From positions 62,001 through 126,000 of the forward strand of contig CAWHKD010000030.1 of the NCBI GenBank assembly GCA_963829845.1: DNA of 64,000 nt. The letters are read 5' to 3'. Shown one piece after another: positions 7,660-16,593 of this stretch (positions within the stretch are counted from its first letter, which is position 1; every line of letters starts with the position of its first letter). The notes under the pieces are model-generated. The model was given only the letters and a program-made list of their open reading frames with translations, was not told where the DNA came from and ran no database searches. Both the position numbers and the translations under genes were made by a program. Source of the stretch: Gaiellasilicea sp963829845. Its GTDB lineage: Bacteria; Actinomycetota; Thermoleophilia; Gaiellales; Gaiellaceae.

Positions 7660-9252
7660 TTGCGCAACCTCTCGACGGCCCACTCACGCAGGTGGGTCAC
7701 TGCGGCGTCAGTTTTCGCGTTGACGCTGCTCGTGCCGGGTGCCGGCTTCGCTGCAGGGGGCAGCGAGTGGGCATCGGCGGGGGGCAACCGGCAGAACACA
7801 CGCTTCCAGGAGTCCGAGCACACGCTCAGTGTCGCCAACGTGGGCGGTCTTCAAGTCAAGTGGGAGCTCGAGACGGCGAGCGATGTTTCGGCCACGCCCG
7901 CCGTCGACGCGGACACGGTGTACGCGCCCGACTGGGCCGGCAACCTGTACGCGGTCGACCGGCAGACCGGCGCTGATCAAGTGGACGGCGAGCATTCCGG
8001 CTGCCAGCGGTTCGTTCATGGACAAGGCGCGAACCACGCCAGCGGTGACCGACGACAAGGTGATCGTCGGCACCCAGGGCGGCATCCTCTTCGGGGGCGG
8101 CCCCGGCGGCGAAGGTGCTCGCGTTCAACAAGTTCACCGGTGCGCTCGTCTGGAGCACCAGCGTCGACCCGCACTTCGCCGCGATCGTCACGCAGTCACC
8201 GACGGTGTTCGACGGCAAGGTCTACGTCGGCGTGGCGTCTCAGGAGGAGGCGCTGGCGGCGTTCGTGCCCGGCTACGTGTTGTCGTTCCGGGGCAGCATG
8301 CTCGCTCTCGACCTCGCGTCAGGCGCGATCCTCTGGAAGACGATGATGGCCCCGCCGGGGTACACGGGCAACGCGGTCTGGGGCAGCTCGCCGGCGATCG
8401 ACACGAAGCGGAAGCAGGTGTACATCGCGACCGGGAACAACTACTCGGTGCCGCCGGAGGTCCTGGCCTGTGTCGCGGATGCTGAGCCCGGGCCTGACCG
8501 GGCTGCCTGCCTGCCGGCGGACGACTACTTCGACAGCATCATGGCGCTCGACATGAACACGGGCGCGATCCGCTGGGCGACGCGAGGCGATCGACTACGA
8601 CGCGTGGACGGTCGACTGCATCCCGTTCTTCGGCGACGGCGACCTCTGTCCCGAGCCGGCCGGCCCGGACTTCGACTTCGGCCAGGCTCCGGCGCTCTTC
8701 AAGACGAAGGACGGCAAGGGCAAGTCGATCGAGTCGGTCGGAGCCGGGCAGAAGAGCGGCCAGTACTGGGCGCTCGACCCCGACACCGGCGCGGTCCGAG
8801 TGGGTCACGCAGGCCGGGCCCGGCGGCACCGCCGGCGGCCTGCAGTGGGGCTCGGCCGTCGACAGGACCCGCGTCTACACGGCCAACGCCAACAGCAACT
8901 TCATCCCGTGGCCGCTGCCCGACGGCGCGACGACGACCGCCGGCGTCTGGACGCGGGATCAACGCCGCGACCGGCCAGCTGCTCTGGCAGGTGACGCCCT
9001 CGTCGGGCGGCGGCACGTCCGGTCCGGTGACGACCGCCAACGGCGTCGTCTACGGCTGCTCGCTTGGATCCGGTGGGGCACATGTACGCCCTGAACGGGG
9101 CCACCGGCGCAGAGCTGTGGAAGTTCGCGAGCGGCGGCTCGTGCCTCTCCGGCGCCGCGATCTCCGACGGCACCCTCTACTGGGGCTCGGGGTACAGCAA
9201 CTTCGGCTTCGGGACGCCGAACAACAAGCTGTACGCGTTCTCGCTGCCGTAA
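7660..9252 (+). pseudogene. PQQ-type beta-propeller protein (quinoprotein dehydrogenase-like) with six +1 frame breaks
   Basis: Reading from TTG (preceded by GGGAGG), the product has a signal peptide (WVTAASVFALTLLVPGAGFA) and propeller blades. Typical blade pieces are DTVYAPDWAGNLYAVDRQTG, LALDLASGAILWKT, GINAATGQLLWQ and MYALNGATGAELWKF, the D-x-x-T-G-x-x-x-W pattern of PQQ-binding blades. To follow the protein one must shift frame near 7970, 8111, 8586, 8796, 8954 and 9065, each time by +1. The family oxidises alcohols or polyvinyl alcohol in the cell envelope. A perfect 14-bp stem hairpin follows the stop. It may be a decaying gene or a stretch of poor sequence. Confidence 0.75.
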
Positions 9253-9262
9253 ACCCGCAATC

Positions 9263-9292
9263 GCGAGGGGTCCGGACCTCCGGACCCCTCGC
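9263..9292 (+). terminator. Strong stem-loop after the PQQ-propeller gene
   Basis: GCGAGGGGTCCGGA (9263-9276) pairs perfectly with 9279-9292 across a CC centre. It starts 10 bp after the stop codon and has no T-run, so it would be a Rho-independent terminator of the actinobacterial GC-only type or an mRNA-end stabiliser. Confidence 0.6.
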
Positions 9293-9325
9293 TCACTTCC
9301 GGCTCCACTCCGCGACAATTCCAGC

Positions 9326-10889
9326 GTGGACAGCGAGGCGGGCTGGAACGAGCTGCGCGCCGGCCGCTGGGAGGCGGCACGGGCGGCATTCGCGGGGGCC
9401 GAGGAGACCGCGGCGACGCTCGAGGGGCTGAGCTGGGCGGCGTGGTGGCTCGACGATGCGGATGCCGTCTTCGACGCCCGCGAGCGGGCATACCGCCGCT
9501 ACCGGGCCGACGGCGACGACGCGGGTGCCGCGCGGATGGCGACGTGGCTCGCCTCCGACGAACTGGACTTCCACGGCGCCGCCGCCGTCGCCGGCGGCTG
9601 GCTCCAGCGCGCCCGGCGGCTGCTCGAGCCGCTGGAGCGCGGGCCGGAGCACGGCTGGCTCGCATTCCACGAGGGCTACGTCGCCCACGCAAGGGGTGAC
9701 GGCGCGCGCGCCGCCGAGCTCGCCGTCGTCGCCTCCAAGATCGGCCGGGATTTCGACGTCCCGGATCTGGAGATGCTCGGCCTCGCGCTGCAGGGCGCTG
9801 CACTCGTGGCGGCGGCCCGGATCGAGGACGGCATGCGCTGCCTCGACGAGGCAACGGCGGCGGCGCTCGCGGGCGAGGCGACGATCCCGATCTCGAGCGC
9901 CTGGACGTGCTGCTTCCTCGTCAGCGCCTGCACGTCGGTGCAGGACTACGAGCGCGCGTCGGAGTGGTGCGACCGGATCGCCGAATTCGCCGAGCGCTAC
10001 GGCAGCCGCTACATGCTCGGCTTCTGTCGGGCCGAGTACGGCGCCGTCCACGTCTGGCGCGGGCGCTGGGCCGAGGCGGAGGAGCTGCTGGAGGGATCGA
10101 TCGAGGCGTTCAGCCGCTCGCGGCCGGCGTACGCACCCGGCCCGATGGCGCAGCTCGCGGAGCTCCGGCGGCGACAGGGCCGGACGGCCGACGCCGTCCG
10201 GCTGCTGGACGGTGCGGGCTCGTTACGAGGCGCGCAGCTGTGCCGCGCGCGGCTCGCCCTCGATGCTGGCGATCCGCGCACCGCGATCGAGCTGGTCGAG
10301 CGCCTGCGGCGACAGGATCCAGGACCCGGACCAGGCGCCGCTGCTCGAGCTGCTCGTCCGCGCGGCGATCGCCGCCGGCGAGCTCGACCGCGCGGCGACC
10401 GCACTCGCCGAGCTGCGCGTGCTCGCGCAGCTGGTCGGAACCGGGCCGCTGCAGGCGGCGGCCGACTTCGTCGACGGGATGCTCACCGCGGCGCGCGAGG
10501 AGCACGAGCGAGCACGCACGCTGCTCGAGGACGCGGTCGACGGCTACCAGCGGAACGGAGCGCCGTACGAGGCTGCACAGGCGCGCGTCGAGCTCGCCGC
10601 GACGCTGACGGCGCTCGGCCGCACCGACCGCGCCGACGCCGAGACGGCGACGGCCGTGCAGGCGCTCCGCGCGCTGGGAGCCGTACCCGCTGCGGGCGCC
10701 ACGCAGGTCACACCGCGGGAGCGCGAGGTCCTCGCCCTGCTGGCCGAGGGCCTGACGAACCGCGAGATCGCCGCCCGCCTCGTCGTCAGCGAGCACACGG
10801 TCCACCGCCACGTCACGAACATCCTCCGCAAGCTCGGTGTGCCGTCCCGGGCGGCAGCCGCGGCGCACGCCGCCCGCGCCGGCATCTAG
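9326..10889 (+). CDS. LuxR-family transcriptional regulator with TPR-like N-terminal region, one frame break
   Basis: The N-terminal ~330 residues are helical TPR-like repeats (RAGRWEAARAAFAGAEE; RGRWAEAEELLEGSIEAF; LALDAGDPRTAIELVERLRRQ). Near 10315 the frame moves by +1. It continues as DPDQAPLLELLVRAAIAAGELDRAATALAELRVL and ends in a LuxR HTH (VTPREREVLALLAEGLTNREIAARLVVSEHTVHRHVTNILRKLGV). The HTH is complete and conserved. Such proteins are DNA-binding activators whose repeat region senses a ligand or partner. The start is GTG 9326, with ACAATT shortly before it. A single-base insertion is the simplest reading of the break. Confidence 0.8.
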
Positions 10890-11044
10890 CCCGTTCGGGC
10901 CATCCCGTTCCCATAGAGAAATAGCCGATCTGGGCGAAGTCAAGGCAGCCGCATCGAGCTAGCGTCGAGGCGATGGAGCGAAGCGCCGCGAGACTCATGG
11001 CCGAGGCCGCCGCGGTCGCTCGAATCGCGGAGATCGGAGGAATG

Positions 11045-11836
11045 ATGGAAGGTGACGTCACCGCTCCGAGCACGGTCTGGGCGCTCGGCGACTACCACCG
11101 ATTCGCGAAGGAGATGGTGTGGAGCGTCGGCCCGGAGCTCGTTGCCGCCTGCGGGATCCGGCCGGGGCAGCGCGTGCTCGACGTCGCGGCCGGCACGGGC
11201 AACGTGGCCATCCGAGCGGCGAAGGCGGGCGCGGACGTCGTCGCCTCGGACCTGACGCCGGAGAGCCTGGCCGCGGGCGAGCGCGAGGCGCGCGCCCAGG
11301 GTGTCGAGCTCGATTGGATCGTCGCCGATGCCCAGGCGCTCCCGTTCGCAGACGGCGAGTTCGACGTGGTTACGTCATGTTTCGGCGCAATGTTCGCCCC
11401 CGACCATCAGTCGGTCGCCGACGAGCTGCTGCGCGTCTGCCGTTCCGGCGGCACCGTCGGCCTTGCGAGCTTCACTCCCGACGGGGGCGTCGGCGAGTTC
11501 TTCGGCGTCTTCGCTCCGTATTTGCCCGCACCGCCCGCGGGCGCTCTGCCGCCCGTGCTCTGGGGCGACGAGGAGCACGTGCGAGAGCTCTTCGGCGACC
11601 GGGCGACGCTCGAGCTCGAGCACAGGTGGCTCGTCGAGCGAAGCGCGGGCGGCCCGCGGCAGTACTGCAACTTCTACCGCGAAACCTTCGGGCCGGCAGT
11701 CGCCGCGTACGGCTTCGGCCGGGCAGAGGAGGTCGACCGCGACTTCCTCGCGTTCGCGTCGAAACAGAACCGCGGCGAGCCGGAGGGCCCATCCGAGTAC
11801 CACTACGAGTACCTGCTCGTCGTCGCCCGTCGATGA
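11045..11836 (+). CDS. Class I SAM-dependent methyltransferase
   Basis: A 263-residue UbiE-like methyltransferase. Motif I is VLDVAAGTGNVAIRAAKAG and motif II is VVASDLTPESLAAG; later come IVADAQALPFADGEFDVVTSCFGAMFAPD and LLRVCRSGGTVGLASFTPDG. The fold transfers a methyl group from SAM to a small molecule; the substrate cannot be told. The frame is open from 10973, but GGAGG at 11036-11040 places a ribosome-binding site 4 nt before the second of two adjacent ATGs (11045). It is followed by the DUF1905 gene after 52 bp on the same strand. Confidence 0.8.
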   Translation: MEGDVTAPSTVWALGDYHRFAKEMVWSVGPELVAACGIRPGQRVLDVAAGTGNVAIRAAKAGADVVASDLTPESLAAGEREARAQGVELDWIVADAQALPFADGEFDVVTSCFGAMFAPDHQSVADELLRVCRSGGTVGLASFTPDGGVGEFFGVFAPYLPAPPAGALPPVLWGDEEHVRELFGDRATLELEHRWLVERSAGGPRQYCNFYRETFGPAVAAYGFGRAEEVDRDFLAFASKQNRGEPEGPSEYHYEYLLVVARR

Positions 11837-11888
11837 CTTTCGCCGCCGTCGGCAGTCTCAATCACCGACAACGCGGAGGAGGAGCGAC

Positions 11889-12164
11889 ATGGCTGTCCTC
11901 GATCAGACCTTCACTGCCGTCCTACAGAAGAGCCCTGCCACAGGCGGCTGGACCTACGTCGTCTGGCCCAACTCGGTCGAGTTCTTCGGCACGCGAGGTC
12001 TCGTCAAGGTGCGAGGCTCGATCGACGGACATCCGTTCCGGAGCTCGTTCATGGCGATGGGCGACGGGACGCACAAGCTTCCGATCAAGGCCGAGCTGCG
12101 GCGCGCGATCGGCAAGGAGGCAGGAGACACGGCGACCGTGCAGCTGGACGAGCGGCTGAGCTAG
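11889..12164 (+). CDS. DUF1905 domain protein
   Basis: A 91-residue protein: FTAVLQKSPATGGWTYVVWPNSVEFFG, then GLVKVRGSIDGHPFRSSFMAMGDGTHKLPIK and RRAIGKEAGDTATVQLDERL. This is the compact DUF1905 beta-barrel pattern. The domain often appears alone or joined to a YdeI-type C-terminal domain; its role is unknown. A strong Shine-Dalgarno (GGAGGAGG) ends about 5 nt before the ATG, in contrast to the leaderless genes around it. The stop overlaps the convergent MDR gene by 4 bp. Confidence 0.85.
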   Translation: MAVLDQTFTAVLQKSPATGGWTYVVWPNSVEFFGTRGLVKVRGSIDGHPFRSSFMAMGDGTHKLPIKAELRRAIGKEAGDTATVQLDERLS

Positions 12165-13111
12165 ACCGTCAGCACCACATTGCCGGTCTTCTGCCCCGTC
12201 TCGACGTACTGCGTCGCCGCGACGACATCCTCGAGCGGGTAGACGCGGTCGATCACCGCCCGGTACTCACCGGCCTCGATCAGCCCCTTGACGAAGACGA
12301 CCTCTTCCTTGGTGTACCTCGGGATCGGGATCGTCACCCGCTTCTCCCCGATCCACCGGGTCAGCAGCGCGAGCGCAGGTGCATGCCACATGAATCCGAG
12401 GTCGGTCTCGACATAGACGCCGCCGCGCTTCACTGAGCGCCTGCAACGCCTGAACGAGTGCTTGCCAACCGCGTCGAAGACGACGTCGTACGTCTCGCCG
12501 TCCTTCGTGAAGTCCTCGTGCAGGTAATCGATCACCCGATCTGCGCCGAGCGAGCGCACGAGCTCGACGTTCTTGGTGTTGCAGACGGCCGTGACCTCGG
12601 CGCCGAAGTGCTTCGCAAGCTGGACTCCGGCCGTGCCGATCGAGCCGGAGGCGCCGTAGACGGCGATCCTCTGCCCTTGACGGAGACCCGCCTTGCGCAG
12701 GCAGGTCAGCGCGATGATCGCCCCGTCGCAGACAGCCGCTGCCTCCTCGAAGGTCATGCCGGCCGGCTTGCGGGCCAGCGCGGCGCTCTCCCGGGCGCAG
12801 ACGTACTCGGCGTGAGTGCCGGCCTTGATCCCGAAGACCTCGTCGCCGGCCTCGAACGAGGTGACGCCGGACCCGACCGCCTCGACCACGCCGGCGAGCT
12901 CGCTGCCGAGGATCGGCCGCTTCGGCCGCAGGAGGCCGGTGAAGACGCGGGAGAAGAACGGGTGCGGGGCGCGCCAGCCGCAGTCCGACCGGTTCACGGT
13001 CGTGGCGCGGATCCTGATGAGGATCTCGTCCTCGTTCGGGACGGGCTTCTCGACCTCCGCGATCCGGAGGACGTCCGGCGGTCCGTACCGGTCGTGGACG
13101 ACGGCTCTCAC
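12161..13111 (-). CDS. Zinc-independent MDR quinone oxidoreductase-like protein (copy 2)
   Basis: A 316-residue medium-chain dehydrogenase/reductase. The N-terminal GroES-like part is MRAVVHDRYGPPDVLRIAEV...LGSELAGVVEAVGSGV; the Rossmann part is QRIAVYGASGSIGTAGVQLAKHFGAEVTAV, with Y-G-A-S-G-S as the NADPH-binding loop. No structural-zinc cysteine cluster is present, as in quinone oxidoreductase (QOR/Zta1) relatives. It lies directly downstream of, and overlaps by 4 bp (ATGA), a close paralog at 13108-14079. The two share their first 14 residues and most of the C-terminal motif, so this is a tandem duplication in one operon. Confidence 0.85.
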   Translation of the reverse strand: MRAVVHDRYGPPDVLRIAEVEKPVPNEDEILIRIRATTVNRSDCGWRAPHPFFSRVFTGLLRPKRPILGSELAGVVEAVGSGVTSFEAGDEVFGIKAGTHAEYVCARESAALARKPAGMTFEEAAAVCDGAIIALTCLRKAGLRQGQRIAVYGASGSIGTAGVQLAKHFGAEVTAVCNTKNVELVRSLGADRVIDYLHEDFTKDGETYDVVFDAVGKHSFRRCRRSVKRGGVYVETDLGFMWHAPALALLTRWIGEKRVTIPIPRYTKEEVVFVKGLIEAGEYRAVIDRVYPLEDVVAATQYVETGQKTGNVVLTV

Positions 13112-14079
13112 CGACCGTCCACCGCCAGGACGACGTTGCCGGTCTTCTGCAGTGTCTCAACGTACCGCGTCGCCTCGACCACCTCCTCGAGCGGGTAGGA
13201 CCGGTCGATCACGGCGCGGTACTCCCCCGCCTCGATCAGCTCCTTGAGGAAGAGGAGTTCCCGCTTCGACCACCTCGCCACGCCGAAGCGCACTCGGCGC
13301 CTGCCGACCCACTTGGTGGCGAGCGTCAGGAGCAGGTTCTCCACCATCAGCCGGCCGAGCTCCGTCGGGACGAAGATCCCGCCGGGCCGGATCGAGCGTC
13401 TGCACTGGGAGAACGAGTGGAATCCGACGGCGTCGAGGACGACGTCATACGTCTCGCCGTTCTTCGTGTAGTCCTGCGTCTGGTAGTCGACGACCTCGTC
13501 GGCGCCGAGCGAGCGCACCAGCTCGACGTTCTTCGTGCCGCACACCGCCGTCACGTGGGCGCCGAGGTGCTTGGCCAGCTGCACGGCAGCCGTTCCCAGC
13601 GATCCGGAGGCGCCGTAGACGACGATGCGCTGGCCCTGGCGGAGCTCGGCCGTGCGCAGGGCCGACGCCGCCTGGACGAAGCCGTCGCAGACCGCGGCCG
13701 CCTCTTCGTAGCTCATGCCCGCCGGCTTGTGCGCCAGGGCGGCGCCCTCCCGCACGCAGACGTACTCGGCGTGGGCGGCGAACCTGCCCGCGCTGCCGCC
13801 GAAGACCTCGTCGCCGACGGCGAACTCGCTCACCGCCGGGCCGACCGCCTCCACCTCGCCGGCCAGCTCGATCCCGAGGATCCGTCGCTTCGGCCGGAGG
13901 AGGCCTGCGAAGAAGCGCCAGGGAAACGGCTTTGCCGCCCGGATCGCGCAATCGGTCCGGGTGACGGTCGTGGCGTGGACCTTGACGAGGACCTCGTCTT
14001 CCGCCGGTTCGGGCCGCTCGACCTCCTCGAGCCGCAGGACGTCCGGAGGCCCATACCTGTCGTGGACGACAGCTCTCAT
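13108..14079 (-). CDS. Zinc-independent MDR quinone oxidoreductase-like protein (copy 1)
   Basis: A 323-residue paralog of the next gene: MRAVVHDRYGPPDVLRLEEVERPEPAEDEVLVKV, then LGIELAGEVEAVGPAV and QRIVVYGASGSLGTAAVQLAKHLGA. It likely reduces quinones or activated alkenes with NADPH. It is the first gene of the two-gene operon. Upstream, on the same strand, is a canonical promoter (TTGACA, 17-nt spacer, TAGGGT) inside an inverted repeat (14119-14175). The operon is therefore likely under a dedicated repressor, which is not encoded in this window. Confidence 0.87.
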   Translation of the reverse strand: MRAVVHDRYGPPDVLRLEEVERPEPAEDEVLVKVHATTVTRTDCAIRAAKPFPWRFFAGLLRPKRRILGIELAGEVEAVGPAVSEFAVGDEVFGGSAGRFAAHAEYVCVREGAALAHKPAGMSYEEAAAVCDGFVQAASALRTAELRQGQRIVVYGASGSLGTAAVQLAKHLGAHVTAVCGTKNVELVRSLGADEVVDYQTQDYTKNGETYDVVLDAVGFHSFSQCRRSIRPGGIFVPTELGRLMVENLLLTLATKWVGRRRVRFGVARWSKRELLFLKELIEAGEYRAVIDRSYPLEEVVEATRYVETLQKTGNVVLAVDGR

Positions 14080-14118
14080 GTCTTGATCTCCCAGGTCGGT
14101 GGAGGACGCCGCTCGTTG

Positions 14119-14175
14119 GTTTTGGTCTTCATGACTCTTACCCTATCGCCTAGTTATGGTCATGTCAACCAAAAC
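14119..14175. promoter_or_regulatory. Inverted-repeat operator around the MDR operon promoter
   Basis: Left arm GTTTTGGTCTTCATGAC (14119-14135) and right arm GTCATGTCAACCAAAAC (14159-14175) are imperfect inverted repeats with matching GTTTTGGT and CATGAC blocks and a 23-nt spacer. The right arm overlaps the -35 box and the left arm covers the expected transcription start, as in a repressor operator. The right arm also lies just upstream of the divergent GFA gene. Confidence 0.6.
14140..14168 (-). promoter_or_regulatory. Sigma-70-type promoter of the MDR operon
   Basis: Reading the minus strand, TTGACA (14168-14163) is followed after 17 nt by TAGGGT (14145-14140). It points to the oxidoreductase gene starting at 14079, leaving a leader of about 55 nt. 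Confidence 0.65.
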
Positions 14176-14196
14176 TCACACAGCTAGGGTCGCCTC

Positions 14197-14583
14197 ATGC
14201 TGAGGGGAAGCTGCGAGTGCGGCGCCGTCCGCTACCGGGTGGAGGACGACTTCGGCTATGCGATGAACTGCCACTGCTCCCGCTGCCGCGCAGCGACCGG
14301 CTCCGCCTTCAAGGCGTTCGCGGGGATCGAGCGGGAGAAGCTGGAGCTCATGGACGGCGCCGACAGCCTGCTCGTCCACGGCGAGCCGGACCTGAACGAC
14401 ACGCGCTGCAGCGTCTGCGGATCGCTTCTCTACTCCGTCGTGCGCGAAGGCGCCTACGTCCACGTTGCGCTGGGATCGCTCGTCGACACGCCCAGCATCC
14501 GCCCGACCCGGCACATCTACGTCGGCTCGAAGGCACCGTGGTTCGAGATCACCGACGACCTGCCCCAGCACGACGAGCTCTAG
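14197..14583 (+). CDS. GFA family (Mss4-like, glutathione-dependent formaldehyde-activating-like) protein
   Basis: A 128-residue protein with the GFA zinc pattern: C-E-C-G-A-V-R-Y near the start, N-C-H-C-S-R-C-R about 30 residues on, then R-C-S-V-C-G-S. These cysteines bind two zincs in the Mss4-like fold. Family members were first described as glutathione-dependent formaldehyde-activating enzymes, but most, including this one, are uncharacterised. It is divergent from the MDR operon and shares its operator region. Its stop codon is the first base block of the hairpin element at 14580-14747. Confidence 0.85.
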   Translation: MLRGSCECGAVRYRVEDDFGYAMNCHCSRCRAATGSAFKAFAGIEREKLELMDGADSLLVHGEPDLNDTRCSVCGSLLYSVVREGAYVHVALGSLVDTPSIRPTRHIYVGSKAPWFEITDDLPQHDEL

Positions 14584-14747
14584 GAGGGTTTGGCGGAATG
14601 GCGCTCGTCGTCGGGGCGCGATGCTCGTTCCGAGGCAAGGACGCAGGGAGCGCCGATAGCCGAAGCTATCGGCGCGACTGAGGACGCAGCATCGGAGCGA
14701 GCAGCGCGGCCCGGCGGCTCAGCCGCTATTTCGCCAAACCCTCCTAG
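14580..14747 (+). repeat. Long hairpin element A (conserved apical core, unique arms)
   Basis: A near-continuous imperfect palindrome (pair sum 29327). The outer arm CTAGGAGGGTTTGGCG pairs with 14732-14747. The inner arm TGCTCGTTCCGA (14622-14633) pairs with the segment beginning TCGGAGCGAGCA at 14692. The tip GCCGATAGC-CGAA-GCTATCGGC is a tetraloop hairpin. The core halves (14634-14658 and 14667-14691) contain GGCAAGGACGCAGGGAGC and CGACTGAGGACGC and are nearly identical to those of element B at 25215-25376. It spans both stop codons of two convergent genes, so it could also end transcription in both directions. Confidence 0.75.
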
Positions 14748-15673
14748 CGGTCGCGGCGGACGCAGCGGATGCCGACGTGGCTCATGCCCGTGTCGATCAT
14801 CTGCGGGCGGCGCGCGGCGGGCCGGTAGCGCAGGCAGTAGCTGTCCGCGCAGAGGTAGGAGCCGCCCTTGATCACCTTGCGCGGGATCCGGAACTGCGGC
14901 TGCGCGGGGTCGTAGCTCTCCTCGACCGCCGGACCGCGCGGGTTCTCCGGCACGCAGCACGGCTTGTCGGCGTCCTCCGGATGGCGCGCGACGTACCAGT
15001 CGGCCGTCCACTCCCAGACGTTGCCCGCCATGTCGAAGAGACCGAAGCCGTTCGACGGGTAGGAGCCGACCGGAGCACGAGCGCCGTAGCCGGGCTCCGA
15101 CCGCCAGGGGAAGTCCCCGTGCCAGTAGTTCGCACGGCGCTCGCCGTTCGCCTCCGGCTCGTCGCCCCAGACGAAGTCGCAGCCGTCGAGCCCGCCGCGC
15201 GCGGCCAGCTCCCACTCGGCCTCGCTCGGCAGCTGCTTCCCGGCCCAGGCCGCGTACGCCTCGGCGTCCTCGTAGGCGACGTGCACCACGGGCTCGTCCT
15301 CGCGGCCTTCCATCGATTTCGCCGAGCCGTCGGGATGCCGCCAGCAGGCGCCGGGCGTCCAGGTCCACCACTGGCTCAGATGCCGGAGGTCGACCGGCCC
15401 CTTCGTCCTGGTGAAGACGAGCGACCCCGGGACGAGGTTCTCGGCCGGAGCGCCCGGAAACGCACTCGGATCGAGCGGGCGCTCGGCGACGGTCACATAG
15501 CCCGTCTCGTCGACGAAGGCCGCGAACAGCCGGTTCGTGACCTGGAACGCGTCGATCCAGAACCCGTCGACGCTGACGCGGTGCGCCGGCGCCTCCTCCG
15601 GATAGTGCGAGTCGGAGCCCATCCTGTACGTCGCCCCCTCGATCCAGACCATGTCCTCCGCCGAGGCGGTCAC
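14744..15673 (-). CDS. Formylglycine-generating enzyme (sulfatase maturase)
   Basis: A 309-residue FGE-sulfatase-domain protein: MVWIEGATYRMGSDSHYPEEAPAHRVSVDGFWIDAFQVTN at the start, ...LPSEAEWELAARGG, MAGNVWEWTADWY and a C-terminal GGSYLCADSYCLRYRPAARR. The two cysteines (about residues 275 and 280) match the copper-binding active-site pair of aerobic FGEs. The enzyme oxidises the Cys of C-x-P/A-x-R in sulfatases to formylglycine. It is the last gene of a three-gene operon with the sulfatase at 16590-18134, whose C-T-A-G-R motif is the expected substrate. It overlaps the HAD gene by 4 bp. Confidence 0.93.
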   Translation of the reverse strand: MTASAEDMVWIEGATYRMGSDSHYPEEAPAHRVSVDGFWIDAFQVTNRLFAAFVDETGYVTVAERPLDPSAFPGAPAENLVPGSLVFTRTKGPVDLRHLSQWWTWTPGACWRHPDGSAKSMEGREDEPVVHVAYEDAEAYAAWAGKQLPSEAEWELAARGGLDGCDFVWGDEPEANGERRANYWHGDFPWRSEPGYGARAPVGSYPSNGFGLFDMAGNVWEWTADWYVARHPEDADKPCCVPENPRGPAVEESYDPAQPQFRIPRKVIKGGSYLCADSYCLRYRPAARRPQMIDTGMSHVGIRCVRRDR

Positions 15674-16593
15674 GCGAAGACGGTCGACCAGTCGTTCTTG
15701 ATGCTCACGACCGTCCAGCTTTCCGCCTGCGCTCGGTCGAGCGCGGCCTCCGCGCCAGCGGTGTACGCGAACTCGCGCTCGCCGTCGTCATGGAGGACGA
15801 GCAGCCGCAGCGTCGGCTTGTCCGCATGCTGGGTGAAGTCGAGCATCTGGATGTCGCCGTTCGAGTTGCCCGCTGCGAGGAGCGGACGGCGTCCCGTGCG
15901 GCTCCAGATCCGCACCGGCTTCTGCGGGCCGTCGTCGAGGACGTCGGCCTCAGGCTTGCGCATGATCGAGCCGCCACTGTCATCGGCTGCATACTCGAGC
16001 GCGGTCGCACTCCCGATCACCCGGTCGCGCGGGATCCCGTACATCTCCTCGCTGATCGGCCGCATGAAGTCGCGGCCGCCGCCCGAGGCGATGTAGTTCG
16101 AGAAGCCGTTCGCGTCCAGATACCGCAGCAACTCGATCATCGGCGCGTAGGCGCATGCGACGTAGCCGCGGCCCAGCGTCGGGTGCTGCGCCGTATGTAG
16201 GAACGCGTCGGCCTGCTGCTCGAAGTCGTCGACGCTGATGCCCGCGTGTGCGGCGATCACGCCACCCAGGAGCGACCGCACGTTCGTGTCGTCGCCGGCG
16301 TAGTGCTCCACCATCACCTGCCCCAGCCAGGCGTAGTCGCGGTTGTACGCCGCCTTCCAGGGCTGCTTCTCGCGGAGGGCCGGATCCGCCTCCGCCATCT
16401 CGTGCAGCCGCCGCAGGATGAAGTCCGCCTGGATCGGCAGCGGCTTCTCGCACCAGAGCGTGCCGTCGTTGTCGAACACGGCCACGCGCTCCGCCGGCGG
16501 GATGCCGTCTGCGGACACGCGCTCGACGAAGCCGAGTACGGCAGCCTTCGCGGCTCCGGCGTTCCAGGAGGCGAGTGCTTCGTCGACGCTCAT
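15670..16593 (-). CDS. HAD-superfamily hydrolase
   Basis: A 307-residue haloacid-dehalogenase-fold phosphatase with motif I VAVFDNDGTLWCEKPLP (nucleophile Asp), the S/T-type region NYIASGGGRDFMRP and motif IV-like LLAAGNSNGDIQML. The long cap after motif I resembles phosphoserine-phosphatase-like HADs. No signal peptide is seen. It sits between the sulfatase and its maturase with ATGA overlaps on both sides. A role in processing the desulfated or phosphorylated product is plausible but is inference from context. Confidence 0.82.
   Translation of the reverse strand: MSVDEALASWNAGAAKAAVLGFVERVSADGIPPAERVAVFDNDGTLWCEKPLPIQADFILRRLHEMAEADPALREKQPWKAAYNRDYAWLGQVMVEHYAGDDTNVRSLLGGVIAAHAGISVDDFEQQADAFLHTAQHPTLGRGYVACAYAPMIELLRYLDANGFSNYIASGGGRDFMRPISEEMYGIPRDRVIGSATALEYAADDSGGSIMRKPEADVLDDGPQKPVRIWSRTGRRPLLAAGNSNGDIQMLDFTQHADKPTLRLLVLHDDGEREFAYTAGAEAALDRAQAESWTVVSIKNDWSTVFA

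Noticed and set aside
7660..9252. Programmed +1 ribosomal frameshifting as the reason for the frame changes.
   Set aside because: The shift sites share no clear slippery sequence; GATC lies near several of them, but GATC is common throughout the window. Six programmed events in one gene would be unprecedented.
14581..14747. A protein-coding gene within hairpin element A (open frames cross it in several phases).
   Set aside because: The segment is almost wholly self-complementary. The translated pieces match only those over element B, which reflects the shared DNA core and not a protein.
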